Shown in pieces: positions 1-7,881 of a stretch of 20,381 nucleotides of DNA; position 1 is the first letter of the stretch, and each line of letters starts with the position of its first letter. Made by a program: the position numbers and the translations under genes. A model generated the notes under the pieces. It saw only the letters and a program-made list of their open reading frames with translations. It searched no databases and had not been told where the DNA came from. This DNA comes from JAQCEJ01 sp040881995 (lineage in GTDB: Bacteria > Planctomycetota > Planctomycetia > Planctomycetales > Planctomycetaceae), in assembly GCA_040881995.1 (NCBI GenBank), contig JBBECD010000162.1, positions 1-20,381 on the forward strand, read 5' to 3'.

Positions 1-15
1 CCGGTAAGACGTTGG

Positions 16-555
16 TTATTGTGCCCAGAGTTTAGTGAGTAAGTCAACATCGCGGCGGGTGGTACTGGTTTTGCCAGTGCGTCTTTTGTATTCTTCGATT
101 TGATGATTCGGCTTTCCCCAAGAAATCGCGCCGACGAGGTCATTCGTCATGAGAAAACCGAAGAACACTGGCAGTGCCAGCGGCACCCCGGCGAGTATCC
201 CAATCGATATTACGGCTGTATACAATAAGACGGTGAAACATCCTTTTGAGACTTCGATTTCATTCCACGTGTGCGACTCCCGCCAGTTTGCATCGCCGCG
301 AAGATAGTGCAAAAAGGCTTGTTTGACCTCTTCCTTCGTCAATTCCAAGGTCGCTGTGAACTGTTTGTTCGACAACGCATCACGGTACTCCAAAGTGTAT
401 GGGCCCTCCACTTCACCGCAGGCTTGGATGAAGCTGCCGTCGTCAGCCGTCAAAATGATGAACTCACCGCGGCCGAAATCATCGGCGAAGGCATTCTCGA
501 TATCCTCTTGAGTCGCGTTCTTTACGAAAATCGATTGTGCGGTTTCGAGGTCCAT
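16..555 (-). CDS. Small membrane protein of unknown function whose 3' end is a REP-type element
   Basis: I do not recognise a named family. With the start at 555 the protein has 179 residues. The frame stays open upstream to an ATG at 618, but the extra 21 codons run through a REP arm (567-586), so the later ATG, followed by MDLETAQSIF, is preferred. There is no clear Shine-Dalgarno sequence. The first ~105 residues look soluble and acidic (DDFGRGEFIILTADDGSF, then an EVEGPYTLEYRD stretch). A hydrophobic region at about 107-140 should form one or two membrane helices. Residues ~123-167 are encoded by sequence homologous to the repeat at 16621-16753 and 18032-18164, and 12 further residues follow. 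The gene lies downstream of the GYF/LRR gene on the same strand, separated by a 24-bp-stem hairpin. It is probably a real gene; its function is unknown. Confidence 0.7.
   Translation of the reverse strand: MDLETAQSIFVKNATQEDIENAFADDFGRGEFIILTADDGSFIQACGEVEGPYTLEYRDALSNKQFTATLELTKEEVKQAFLHYLRGDANWRESHTWNEIEVSKGCFTVLLYTAVISIGILAGVPLALPVFFGFLMTNDLVGAISWGKPNHQIEEYKRRTGKTSTTRRDVDLLTKLWAQ
57..188 (-). repeat. REPIN-like element, copy 1, lying inside the first gene
   Basis: On the minus strand this 132-base stretch aligns with the 133-base elements at 16621-16753 and 18032-18164. Both ends are hairpin-forming REP arms: GGGTGGTACTGG TTTT-type on one side and CACTGGCAGTGCCAG on the other. Unlike the other copies it stays open in the reading frame of the host gene. 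It lacks one base that the other copies have just after the GGGAAA position. Confidence 0.75.
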
Positions 556-566
556 TGGCGTTCTCG

Positions 567-586
567 GCGGGTGGCACTGTCGAACG
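567..586 (+). repeat. Single REP arm upstream of the first gene
   Basis: GCGGGTGGCACTGTCGAACG is identical to the outer left arm of the repeat copies at 16571 and 17983. It sits immediately upstream of the preferred start at 555, so the first gene has REP sequence on both sides. Confidence 0.7.
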
Positions 587-676
587 CCGGGGGGCAACTG
601 GCTTCGGGAGTGGCTCATCCGGTCGGGGTGAGACGTTTATCTCTCTCAACCGCACATCATGCTATAAGATTTTTCG

Positions 677-727
677 TGATAGGGGTAAGGAAGTCCGAAC
701 CTCGTTCGGACTTCCTTACCCCTATCA
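677..727. repeat. Perfect 24-bp-stem hairpin between two minus-strand genes
   Basis: Arms 677-700 and 704-727 are perfectly complementary around a CTC loop. The hairpin begins 16 bases after the stop codon of the 744-3209 gene. On the minus strand it is followed by an A-rich tract rather than a T-run, so it is not a canonical intrinsic terminator. It could still cap the 3' end of the mRNA, block read-through, or be a palindromic mobile repeat. Confidence 0.85.
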
Positions 728-743
728 GGACTGGACAGGCCGG

Positions 744-3209
744 TTAAGGTGCATCAGAGCCCAATTCCCAAAACTCGATCTGGGAGGGGCCTTCGCGGGA
801 CCAGACTCCGAAGCGATAGGTCGATTGTCCGAATTGAATACCCAACTCCCTTAAAGAGCGACCTCTGGCGGCTTTTTGGGAAACCAAAGTGGCCGCCAAA
901 GATTGATCGGCCATGTTGAGAAGATCGATATGGACATTGGTCTCGCCGGTTCGGGCCAGCGCCAGCATGCGTCCGTCGTAACTGACGTCGAAATCTCGCA
1001 GGCGATCCACGGGCAATGTCGAAATCACGTTTCCCGATGCGGCGTCGATGAAGTTTAAACCGGTTTCGGCGGTTCGCTGTCGGCCCTGACCCTGTTCAAT
1101 TCGAAAATCGCTGACGATCACATCGCCGGTTTGGTTGTATCGCAGTTTGCTGTAGCCGGAAGCATCGCTGGTCCAGGCAATCAAACCGTCGGCAACGTCG
1201 ATCAGGCTGATGTGGCGTTGCGAGTTATCCTGGCTCGCAATCAAGACGGCGAGATGTCGCCCCTCTCGGTCGAACGCGAAATCTTTGATATAGCCAGGTT
1301 CCAATGGCCTTACCGTCTTCGTGCCGTCCACAGTGGCGAACAGTTGGATTTCGCACGGCGTCTCTCCGGCAAACGGGCGGGGTGCGAAAACGGCCACTCC
1401 CAACATGCTGCCGTCGGCGTTAAATCGAGGAGGAGGCAGCGCGGTGGGGAACAGCGGAGGTACGATCGGTTCGCTCTCCCAGCGGACCTGATCTGAATCC
1501 ATGTCCCAAAATAGTATTGTTCGATCGCCGTTGCCCTGGTTTTCATCGCGTTTCTGTTGAATGCCGACGAGTTGCATTTGCGTCGGGTGAGCGGCGTCGA
1601 AGCCGCGCATGGGATATCGGAGTTCGGGACGATACACCTCCTGCGTGACGACGTTCCAGATCTTGGCATCGGCGACGACGTTTGGCGTCCTCAAGTGTTT
1701 GTTAAAACCGAGATAGACAAGTTCGTCCCCGTGCAAAAACAAAGGGGCGTACGGCGATGATGAGAAACGGCCGTTCTTATCATCAAAGACGGATAATGCT
1801 TGCAGGCGATCTGCGTCATCCGCTGGGGCGAACATCGTGCCGCTCACTTGTTTTCGTGTCGACCCTGCGGAGAGATTGGGCAAATTCTCTCTCAGTGATG
1901 CGAGGCCTGCGGGAGTGACCTTGGTGTCGCTGAGGTCGAGCGAATCCAGCGAACTGAGCTGCTTTAAATGAACCAACCCCGCGTCAGTGATGGTGTCGCT
2001 CAACGACAATGTCAGACTGCTCAGCGAGCGGGCGTTTTTCAATTGTGTCAGATCGGCATCGCCAATCTGAGTATTCATCAACGCCAATGACTTCAGCTTG
2101 GGCATACGCTCGAGAACCGCGAGCGACTTGCCGGTCATCCGTTTTGAGGCAACAAGAATATACCATAGCTCAGGAAGATCGGCGAGCCGTTCGAACGCTG
2201 CATCGGTCAATTGAGGGTCTGTTTGATCCAAGGGGGAACGCTGCGCACTGGATGGAAGTCTCGAACCTGTCGACGGGACGTATGAAATGGACGTTGTTCT
2301 TCCAGCAGCGTCGCGCGAAATCACGGCGCCGTTCTGTTCCAAATATTTGACAAATGCTTCGGCTGCGGCGTTCCCTTCGAGCGGCACGGGATCGATGGGA
2401 CGGGCGTCTATTACGAATAGTTCGGCCCGGCCTAACGTAGGTTGGTGTTGGTTTGACAAGTTGTCGATTACGCCTTCCCCTTTTGCAAGGGCATTGAAGT
2501 GGCCTTCAAATTCGCCTGAAAAATTGCCGCTTGATCCGTAGATGTGAACTAACACATCGGGTGTCAATGTCGCAGTGAAGCGAACCTCGGTTCCGCCGGG
2601 AATTGCTTGCCAGATGGGGATCGCCTCAATTGCAGCGGTAATTGTCACGTCGATAGGGCGATCACTTTTCGCCTGTTTGATCTTGATGCTTCCCTTCGCA
2701 TCGGATCCTTCGAACGTTGCCGTCCAGTTAACGGCGCCGACGTGCACATTCTTGTACGTGTATTTCGAGCTGTCATCCGGCGACGGCTCAAAACTGTAAA
2801 TAAGAGCATTGATGCTGTTTTCGCTGCTGGAGACGATCGCGCTGACAGATCCCCCCGTGCGAACCAACGCGCTGGCGAACCAGACAACAGTGCCGATCAC
2901 AACCAACGTCCCGGCACCGACTATGCCGACGGTGACCATTGACCAACCCTCGTCTGATTTTTTCGACGGTGAGGGTTTTGCAGTTTTCTGCTTTTTCGGT
3001 TTGACTTCGGTCGTCGCCTCCGTCGGTGCGTTGATAAGTCCCTTCACCGACGACGCCTGTCGCCACTTTTGCTGATCTTCCAGCCGTACGAGATCGTCGG
3101 GCTTAAGATTGCCGCTCTGAGCGAGCTTCTTGAGTTGTTCGCTCGTAAATGGGCCGCTTTCCTGATCGTTCAACATGCACATCCACTTTTTACCTGGCTG
3201 GTCTGACAT
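744..3209 (-). CDS. GYF-domain, single-pass membrane protein with leucine-rich repeats and a propeller-like C-terminus
   Basis: The protein has 821 residues. Residues ~8-58 match the GYF_2 pattern (GPFTSEQLKKLAQSG, then WRQASSVKGLI), usually a peptide-binding module. A lysine/serine-rich linker precedes one membrane helix at ~90-115. Residues ~140-270 look like a beta-rich module. Residues ~335-445 contain leucine-rich repeats of the kind LKSLALMNTQIGDADLTQL and LDSLDLSDTKVTPAGLASL. From ~460 to the end, repeated blocks such as DREGRHLAVLIA and SYDGRMLALART resemble a WD40-like or TolB-like propeller. The start at 3209 has an AAGGG sequence about 10 bases upstream. No enzymatic motif is seen; a scaffold or sensor at the membrane is an inference. 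Confidence 0.85.
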   Translation of the reverse strand: MSDQPGKKWMCMLNDQESGPFTSEQLKKLAQSGNLKPDDLVRLEDQQKWRQASSVKGLINAPTEATTEVKPKKQKTAKPSPSKKSDEGWSMVTVGIVGAGTLVVIGTVVWFASALVRTGGSVSAIVSSSENSINALIYSFEPSPDDSSKYTYKNVHVGAVNWTATFEGSDAKGSIKIKQAKSDRPIDVTITAAIEAIPIWQAIPGGTEVRFTATLTPDVLVHIYGSSGNFSGEFEGHFNALAKGEGVIDNLSNQHQPTLGRAELFVIDARPIDPVPLEGNAAAEAFVKYLEQNGAVISRDAAGRTTSISYVPSTGSRLPSSAQRSPLDQTDPQLTDAAFERLADLPELWYILVASKRMTGKSLAVLERMPKLKSLALMNTQIGDADLTQLKNARSLSSLTLSLSDTITDAGLVHLKQLSSLDSLDLSDTKVTPAGLASLRENLPNLSAGSTRKQVSGTMFAPADDADRLQALSVFDDKNGRFSSSPYAPLFLHGDELVYLGFNKHLRTPNVVADAKIWNVVTQEVYRPELRYPMRGFDAAHPTQMQLVGIQQKRDENQGNGDRTILFWDMDSDQVRWESEPIVPPLFPTALPPPRFNADGSMLGVAVFAPRPFAGETPCEIQLFATVDGTKTVRPLEPGYIKDFAFDREGRHLAVLIASQDNSQRHISLIDVADGLIAWTSDASGYSKLRYNQTGDVIVSDFRIEQGQGRQRTAETGLNFIDAASGNVISTLPVDRLRDFDVSYDGRMLALARTGETNVHIDLLNMADQSLAATLVSQKAARGRSLRELGIQFGQSTYRFGVWSREGPSQIEFWELGSDAP

Positions 3210-3291
3210 GCATGAGCCCTTTCGATGACTAGAATAACAGATCTATTTCGTAACAAGACTTTGTCGCAGGCTAAATATTTTAGCAATGTAG

Positions 3292-3309
3292 GGCATGCTC
3301 CTGCATGCC
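3292..3309. repeat. Short perfect hairpin upstream of the GYF/LRR gene
   Basis: GGCATGC and GCATGCC pair perfectly around a TCCT loop, about 85 bases upstream of the start at 3209. It may be a small REP-like unit or a structure in the leader region; its role is unknown. Nothing else clear is visible in the 3210-3387 gap. Confidence 0.5.
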
Positions 3310-3387
3310 TTCCTCTTGTCAATGACTTCCATCACACCGGGGTATCACGAACGGGTAATGAAGACGAACGGCAGGTGGCTGCACGAC

Positions 3388-3420
3388 GCAAAATCTGGGG
3401 GCTCGATGACTCGACCCCAG
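3388..3420 (-). terminator. Probable intrinsic terminator of the DUF1080 gene
   Basis: On the minus strand, 25 bases after the stop codon at 3446, a hairpin with CTGGGG/CCCCAG outer arms and inner TCGA/TCGA pairing is followed by ATTTTG. The stem is GC-rich and the following tract is T-rich but short. Confidence 0.55.
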
Positions 3421-3445
3421 CCACCCATTTCTCTTTCGACGCCGC

Positions 3446-4180
3446 TCACGGCAACTCCCGAATCCGCAAATTCCGAAACTGCACCGGCGAACCCTCCGAC
3501 TCCAGGCACATGTAGCCTTCGCTCGGTTTGCATTCGTTTCCGCCGGAGACTTCTTCGCCGTTGACCCACAACCTGACTTCGCCGTTGATGGCGCGGACGT
3601 AGTAGTGGTTCCACTCGTTGATTCCCTTGCTCAGCCGTTTGCTGGGGAAGCTGCGTTTGCCGCCGGGGGCTGAGGGTTCGAACGGTTTCATGTCGGATGA
3701 GCCGACGGGGAAGACGTCGCCGTGCGAGGTGAACCAGTCGGACGGTTTGCCGTTCTTTTTTTCGTATTCTTCTTCGTAACCGAGGTCGAGCACCTGCACT
3801 TCGATCCCGCCGGGCGGCAACGCATTCTTTTTGAGTCCCTCGAACACGTTTTCCGGAGCCCACAGGAAAATGCCCGAATTCCCCGCATGTTTCAGATGCA
3901 TCCACTCGGCGACGAGTTCGAAGTTTTTGTACTGCTTCTTCGAGCGGGTCACGCCGACCGGGGTGCCGGTGCAGTGGATCATGCCGTCCTTCATCGACCA
4001 GGTGTCGTCGTCGCAGTTGACGTTGGTGAAATCATCGAGCGTCAGTTCGACCCAGCCGGGGCCGCTGCCGTCGATGAAGGCTTTCGGGGCTTCGGTCGGG
4101 CGCTCTTCTTCGGAGAGCAGCAGCGACGGACCGACGAGACAACTGAGCACAACGGCGAGCAATGTAAGTTTTTTGGCCAT
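3446..4180 (-). CDS. Secreted DUF1080 (3-keto-disaccharide hydrolase-type) protein
   Basis: The protein has 244 residues with an N-terminal signal sequence (~1-23, KKLTLLAVVLSCLVG); a cysteine at residue 14 gives only a weak lipobox. The rest matches the DUF1080 / 3-keto-disaccharide hydrolase fold, a concanavalin-like beta sandwich. Recognisable parts are GWVELTLDDF, WSMKDGMIHCTG, NFELVAEWMHLKHAGNSGIF, a GGIEVQVLD stretch, NEWNHYYVRAINGEVRLWVNG and the closing SPVQFRNLRIREL. The family is strongly expanded in planctomycetes and is linked to carbohydrate breakdown outside the cytoplasm. A GAGGTG Shine-Dalgarno sequence precedes the ATG. A promoter-like pair upstream and a terminator downstream suggest it is transcribed alone. 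The exact substrate cannot be read from the sequence. Confidence 0.92.
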   Translation of the reverse strand: MAKKLTLLAVVLSCLVGPSLLLSEEERPTEAPKAFIDGSGPGWVELTLDDFTNVNCDDDTWSMKDGMIHCTGTPVGVTRSKKQYKNFELVAEWMHLKHAGNSGIFLWAPENVFEGLKKNALPPGGIEVQVLDLGYEEEYEKKNGKPSDWFTSHGDVFPVGSSDMKPFEPSAPGGKRSFPSKRLSKGINEWNHYYVRAINGEVRLWVNGEEVSGGNECKPSEGYMCLESEGSPVQFRNLRIRELP

Positions 4181-4221
4181 GAGGCACCTCGATGAGGGAG
4201 TGTGGTTGTTGTTCTGACGTC

Positions 4222-4250
4222 ACTCTACTCGTGAGGCTCGCGGAGTTCAA
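4222..4250 (-). promoter_or_regulatory. Candidate promoter for the DUF1080 gene
   Basis: On the minus strand TTGAAC (4250-4245) and TAGAGT (4227-4222) are separated by 17 bases, matching 4 of 6 at each sigma-70-type box. It ends about 40 bases upstream of the start codon. This is a pattern match only. Confidence 0.35.
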
Positions 4251-4267
4251 GTTGCGGCTGTTTCATG

Positions 4268-4356
4268 TTTAGCCGCGACGCGGAGGGTTTCCGTAGCGGA
4301 GCGCTTCCAACGGCAGCTAGCGCTCCGCTGCGCCGAGCCTTTGCGTCGCGGCTAAA
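4268..4356. repeat. Nested inverted-repeat element downstream of lpdA
   Basis: Outer arms TTTAGCCGCGACGC (4268-4281) and GCGTCGCGGCTAAA (4343-4356) are perfectly complementary. Inner arms AGCGGAGCGCT (4295-4305) and AGCGCTCCGCT (4319-4329) also pair perfectly. Each half is a version of the unit found singly at 6016-6058, so this is a two-unit REPIN-like element. It lies just beyond the lpdA stop codon, where it could act as a 3' end structure. Confidence 0.8.
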
Positions 4357-4363
4357 CGGGGAG

Positions 4364-5794
4364 TTAACTGCGCTTCGGCCGGTAGACATGCGTTGCCTGG
4401 CCCAGGGCGGCTTCGGCGGCTTCCATCAGCGTCTCGGAGAGCGTCGGGTGCGCGTGAATCGTGTCGGCGAGATCGCGGGCGACGGCGGCGGTTTCGACGG
4501 CGAGAACGCCTTCGCCGATCAGCTCGCCGGCTCCGGCACCGACCACGCCGACGCCCAGGATGCGTTCGGTTTTCGGATCGATGATTAACTTCGTGACCCC
4601 TTCCGTGCGAGCCAGCGTTTGCGCCCGGCCCGACGCGGCCCAGGGAAATCGGACCGATTTGATCTCGATGCCGGCGGCTTTCGCCTGCGTCTCGGTCAGG
4701 CCGCACCACGCGATTTCGGGGTCGGTGAAGACCACGGCAGGAATCGCGACGTTGTCGAACTCCGCTTTTTCACCGGCGAGCACCTCGGCGACGAGTTTTC
4801 CCTCGCGGGTCGCTTTGTGCGCAAGCATCGGTTCGCCGGCGACGTCGCCGATCGCGAAAATGCTCGGGTCGCTCGTCTGCAACTTCTTGTTGATTTTGAC
4901 GAAGCCTTTCTCGTCGAGTTCGACGTTCGTCTTGTCGAGGCCGAGATTGCGACTGTTCGGCCGGCGTCCGATCGCGACCAGCACACGGTCGAACGTCTGC
5001 TGCGGTTCGACGCCCTCGCCGGTGAGATCGGCGGTGATTCCTTTTTTCGAGGCGGTCAGCTTTTCGACTTTGGTGTTGAGATGAATCGCGGCGAACTGCT
5101 GATCGAGCCGCTTCTTGAGCGGCATCACGAGATCGCGGTCGCAGCCGGGAAGCAGGCCGGACGTCATTTCGACGACGGTGACTTCGGAACCGATCGCCGC
5201 GTAGACGGTTCCCATTTCGAGGCCGATGTACCCGCCGCCGACCACGAGCAATGTTTTGGGAATATCGGGGAGGTTGAGTGCTCCGGTGGAATCCATCACG
5301 CGGTCGTCGCCGACGTCGAAGATCGACGGCATGGCGGGAAGCGAACCGGTGGCGAGAACCGCATGTTTGAACTTGAGCCGCTGCGGTTTTTTGGCTTTGT
5401 CGTTGTAGGTGATTTCCACGGTGTTGGAATCGACGAAGACCGCCCGTCCGGCGATGAGATCGACGCCGCGGGCTTTGCTGAGTTCCACCACGCCGCCGGT
5501 CAATTTGCCGACGACGTTCGCTTTGAACTCGCGGAGCTTGTCGACGTTGATCTTCGGTTGGGAGAACGTGACGCCCCAGTCGGCGGCTTCGTGCGTTTCG
5601 CGGATTAACTTGGCGACGTGCAGCAGGGCTTTGGAGGGAATGCAGCCGCGATGTAGGCAGACCCCGCCCGGTTTGACCCCTTCGTCGATCAGCGTGACTT
5701 TCATGCCGCGGTCGGCACAAGCAAACGCCGCAGGATACCCGCCCGGCCCGCCGCCGATGATGGCGATCTCGGTTTCGATGACGTCGGATGACAT
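4364..5794 (-). CDS. lpdA: Dihydrolipoyl dehydrogenase (E3 of the pyruvate dehydrogenase complex)
   Basis: The 476-residue flavoprotein reoxidises the dihydrolipoyl groups of E2, passing electrons through FAD to NAD+. The N-terminal FAD-binding motif is IGGGPGGYPAA (~13-23). The redox-active disulfide is C46/C51 in GGVCLHRGCIPSK. The NAD-binding motif is VVGGGYIGLEMG, and a second FAD segment appears in FAIGDVAGEPMLAH. The C-terminal active-site dyad is H449/E454 in HAHPTLSE. Length and domain order are normal for the family. It is the last gene of an E1-E2-E3 operon, 289 bases after aceF. The tight functional grouping indicates a pyruvate dehydrogenase E3, although the same protein could also serve other 2-oxoacid dehydrogenases. 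Confidence 0.97.
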   Translation of the reverse strand: MSSDVIETEIAIIGGGPGGYPAAFACADRGMKVTLIDEGVKPGGVCLHRGCIPSKALLHVAKLIRETHEAADWGVTFSQPKINVDKLREFKANVVGKLTGGVVELSKARGVDLIAGRAVFVDSNTVEITYNDKAKKPQRLKFKHAVLATGSLPAMPSIFDVGDDRVMDSTGALNLPDIPKTLLVVGGGYIGLEMGTVYAAIGSEVTVVEMTSGLLPGCDRDLVMPLKKRLDQQFAAIHLNTKVEKLTASKKGITADLTGEGVEPQQTFDRVLVAIGRRPNSRNLGLDKTNVELDEKGFVKINKKLQTSDPSIFAIGDVAGEPMLAHKATREGKLVAEVLAGEKAEFDNVAIPAVVFTDPEIAWCGLTETQAKAAGIEIKSVRFPWAASGRAQTLARTEGVTKLIIDPKTERILGVGVVGAGAGELIGEGVLAVETAAVARDLADTIHAHPTLSETLMEAAEAALGQATHVYRPKRS

Positions 5795-5831
5795 CGGGAG
5801 TCCTTTTCAGGTGTTGTATTTCAGTAGTGGG

Positions 5832-6007
5832 GAATGACGAATGTCGAAATCCGAATGTCGAATCAAATCCGAATGACGAATGCTCAAATGACGAAGAAAA
5901 AACATCCCTCGCTTGCGCTTCGGGCTAGTATGAAAGAAAGTGTCGCGATTTTTGCCATTTGGACTTCGTTATTGATTCGTCATTCGGATTTCGACATTCG
6001 ACATTCG
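5832..6007. repeat. MITE-like inverted-repeat element in the aceF-lpdA gap
   Basis: A left arm near 5835-5863 (TGACGAATGTCGAAATCCGA and following) is complementary to a right arm at 5975-6007, with about 2 mismatches over 29 bases. A further copy of ATCCGAATGACGAAT lies inside the left side. The ~110-base centre contains no convincing gene. It looks like a small non-autonomous or REP-like dispersed element. Confidence 0.7.
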
Positions 6008-6015
6008 CGTCTCTT

Positions 6016-6058
6016 GGAAGCGCTCCGCTGCGGAAACCCTTCGCGTCGCGGCTAAACG
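6016..6058 (+). repeat. Single unit of the repeat family seen at 4268-4356
   Basis: The stretch runs from GGAAGCGCTCCGCTGCGGAA to GCGTCGCGGCTAAACGG. It matches the reverse complement of 4268-4305 with two mismatches, and the plus strand of 4319-4358 more loosely. It adjoins the MITE-like element and ends 26 bases before the aceF stop codon position. Confidence 0.75.
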
Positions 6059-6083
6059 GTGAACTGGCATTGGATGTAGCGGT

Positions 6084-7514
6084 TCAGGTTTCAATCAGGA
6101 ACCGGAATGCGTCGGACATCAAGACCGACAGCCGGCTGACGAAGCGGGCGGCGTCGGCCCCGTTGATGACGCGGTGATCGTACGACAGCGAGAGCGGCAG
6201 CAGCAAGCGGGGCGTCGGTTGGCCGTTGATCACTTCCATCTGCCAGCGCGAACGGGACATTCCCAGAATGGCGACTTCAGGGTAATTGACGATCGGCGTA
6301 AAATACGTCCCGCCGATGCCGCCGAGGTTGGTGATCGTGAAACTTCCCCCTTGCATCTCCTTCAGGTCGAGTTTGCGGTCGCGGGCTTTCTGGGCCAGCG
6401 TGGCGAGTTCTTCGGCGATCTGCAAAATCGTCTTGTGATCGGCATCGCGGATCACCGGCACGACCAGCCCCGCTTCGGTGTCGACGGCGACCCCGATGTG
6501 ATAGTAATGCTTCAGAACGAGTTCGTTGGCTTGCGGGTCGAAACTGGCGTTGAATTGCGGAAACACTTTGAGCATCGTGACGATCGCTTTCACCGCCGCG
6601 GCGGTCATCGTCACTTTCGGCCCTCCTTTGCCCGAAGCGTCCATGAATTTCTTGCGGGCCGTTTCGAGTTCGGTGATGTCGGCGAGGTCGTGCTGCGTGA
6701 CGTGCGGAATCATCTGCCACGCCAGGCTCAAATTGTTCGCCGCGGCTTGTGCCAGCCGGCTGAGTTTTTTCCGTTCGACTTCGCCGAACGGCGAGAAATC
6801 GGGGAGGGGCGGAGCGGTGCGGCCGGCCGGGGCGGAGGGAACTGATGCGTCTCCGCCGATCGATTTCATGTGCGCTTTGACGAAGTTCTGCACGTCCTCC
6901 TGCGTGACGCGTCCACCAGGGCCGCTCGCTCTGACGAGATGCAGATCGACGCCGAGTTCGCGGGCGAGCCGCCGGGTCGCCGGTCCGGCGGGGATGGGCA
7001 AATCATCCTGGCCTTCTTTGTCGTCGGACGCAACGGCTTCGTCCGACCTGGCGGCGGAAGGCTGACTGGGCGCCGGCGATTTTTGGGCTTCCGGATGCGG
7101 CGAATCCGAGCTCGATTCTGTTGACGTTTCCGCCGGTTTGGATGCGGCGTCTTTTTTCTCCTCGCCGGGTTTTTCAGAGCCGGACGTCTTCGACGGCTTC
7201 TCTTCTTTCTTCTCTCCCTTTTCTTTCGAGTCAGGGGGCGAATCGTCTGATTTGTCGGCACTTTCGGCTTCGTCACCGGCGGGTTCGATGTTTAATACCG
7301 GCTGGCCGATGGGAATCGACTGCCCCTGTTCGACGAGAATCTCGGTGATCTTGCCGGCGTGCGGGCAGCGAATTTCCACGACCGCTTTTTCGGTTTCGAC
7401 TTCGAGCACGACGTGATCGGCTTCGATCACGTCGCCGACCGCGACGGTAATCTCGGCGACGTCGGCGCTGGTGACGCCTTCGCTGATTTCCGGCAACTTG
7501 AATTGAATAGCCAT
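6084..7514 (-). CDS. aceF: Dihydrolipoyllysine acetyltransferase (E2 of the pyruvate dehydrogenase complex)
   Basis: The 476-residue protein transfers acetyl groups from the lipoyl arm to CoA and forms the core of the complex. One lipoyl domain occupies ~1-80, with the lipoylated lysine K43 in ETEKAVVEI. A long lysine/glutamate/serine/proline-rich linker follows (~81-170). The E1/E3-binding domain is at ~173-213 (PAGPATRRLARELGVDL, then GPGGRVTQEDV). The catalytic domain runs from ~245 to the end, with H447 and N451 in DHRVINGADAARF. An asparagine here is normal for Azotobacter/Pseudomonas-type E2. The ATG at 7514 is chosen because the lipoyl domain begins directly there (MAIQFKLPEISEG); the 21 upstream codons are not domain-like. 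E. coli E2 has three lipoyl domains, while this one has one. Confidence 0.96.
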   Translation of the reverse strand: MAIQFKLPEISEGVTSADVAEITVAVGDVIEADHVVLEVETEKAVVEIRCPHAGKITEILVEQGQSIPIGQPVLNIEPAGDEAESADKSDDSPPDSKEKGEKKEEKPSKTSGSEKPGEEKKDAASKPAETSTESSSDSPHPEAQKSPAPSQPSAARSDEAVASDDKEGQDDLPIPAGPATRRLARELGVDLHLVRASGPGGRVTQEDVQNFVKAHMKSIGGDASVPSAPAGRTAPPLPDFSPFGEVERKKLSRLAQAAANNLSLAWQMIPHVTQHDLADITELETARKKFMDASGKGGPKVTMTAAAVKAIVTMLKVFPQFNASFDPQANELVLKHYYHIGVAVDTEAGLVVPVIRDADHKTILQIAEELATLAQKARDRKLDLKEMQGGSFTITNLGGIGGTYFTPIVNYPEVAILGMSRSRWQMEVINGQPTPRLLLPLSLSYDHRVINGADAARFVSRLSVLMSDAFRFLIET

Positions 7515-7535
7515 GGTGTATCGTCTGAACTTTCC

Positions 7536-7632
7536 GTTACGAATTCTCTGCGTCCCTCGGCGACCTCTGCATTTCAAATCCGAATAAAAATAGACACTGA
7601 GAACGCAGAGTCAGAATTGTGTTTTTCGTAAC
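7536..7632. repeat. Inverted-repeat element in the aceE-aceF gap (first of two)
   Basis: GTTACGAA (7536-7543) pairs with TTCGTAAC (7625-7632), and CTCTGCGT (7546-7553) pairs with ACGCAGAG (7603-7610). The nested pairing brackets about 100 bases with no gene. It is weaker than the neighbouring element at 7690-7807. Confidence 0.5.
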
Positions 7633-7689
7633 ACTTTAGCCGAAGGGCGAACGACTCACCGGTCGCTTGAATGGTGCAGTAAAGACAGG

Positions 7690-7807
7690 TCTCGCGCAAA
7701 GGCGCGAAGGCGCAAAGGAAGAATGGTTTCGTCTCAAACGCATTCATGATTTATGTCTATGACTTCTGGATTATTTTACCTTTGCGCCTTCGCGCCGTTG
7801 CGTGAGA
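7690..7807. repeat. 29-bp inverted-repeat element in the aceE-aceF gap (second of two)
   Basis: Arms 7690-7718 and 7779-7807 are complementary at 27 of 29 positions; the core is GGCGCGAAGGCGCAAAGG. A 60-base AT-richer centre separates them. The 367-base gap between aceE and aceF is largely filled by this element and the one at 7536-7632, and I see no gene in it. Confidence 0.8.
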
Positions 7808-7881
7808 ATCATTGCCTATACTCCCTCATGCTTATGGCAGATGGCTAAAATATTACTGTTTTTCATGCCCTGTAGCCGTGT

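Noticed and set aside
677..727. Calling the perfect hairpin a standard intrinsic terminator
   Set aside because: On the transcribed minus strand it is followed by an A-rich tract, not a T-run.
4619..5608. 329-codon open frame on the plus strand
   Set aside because: It is antisense to lpdA, whose motifs are clear on the minus strand; the frame is open because of GC-rich third positions and its product resembles no protein family.
6084..7577. Asn instead of Asp in the E2 DHRVINGA motif as a possible defect
   Set aside because: Asparagine at this position is normal in Azotobacter/Pseudomonas-type E2 enzymes, so it is not a sign of inactivation.
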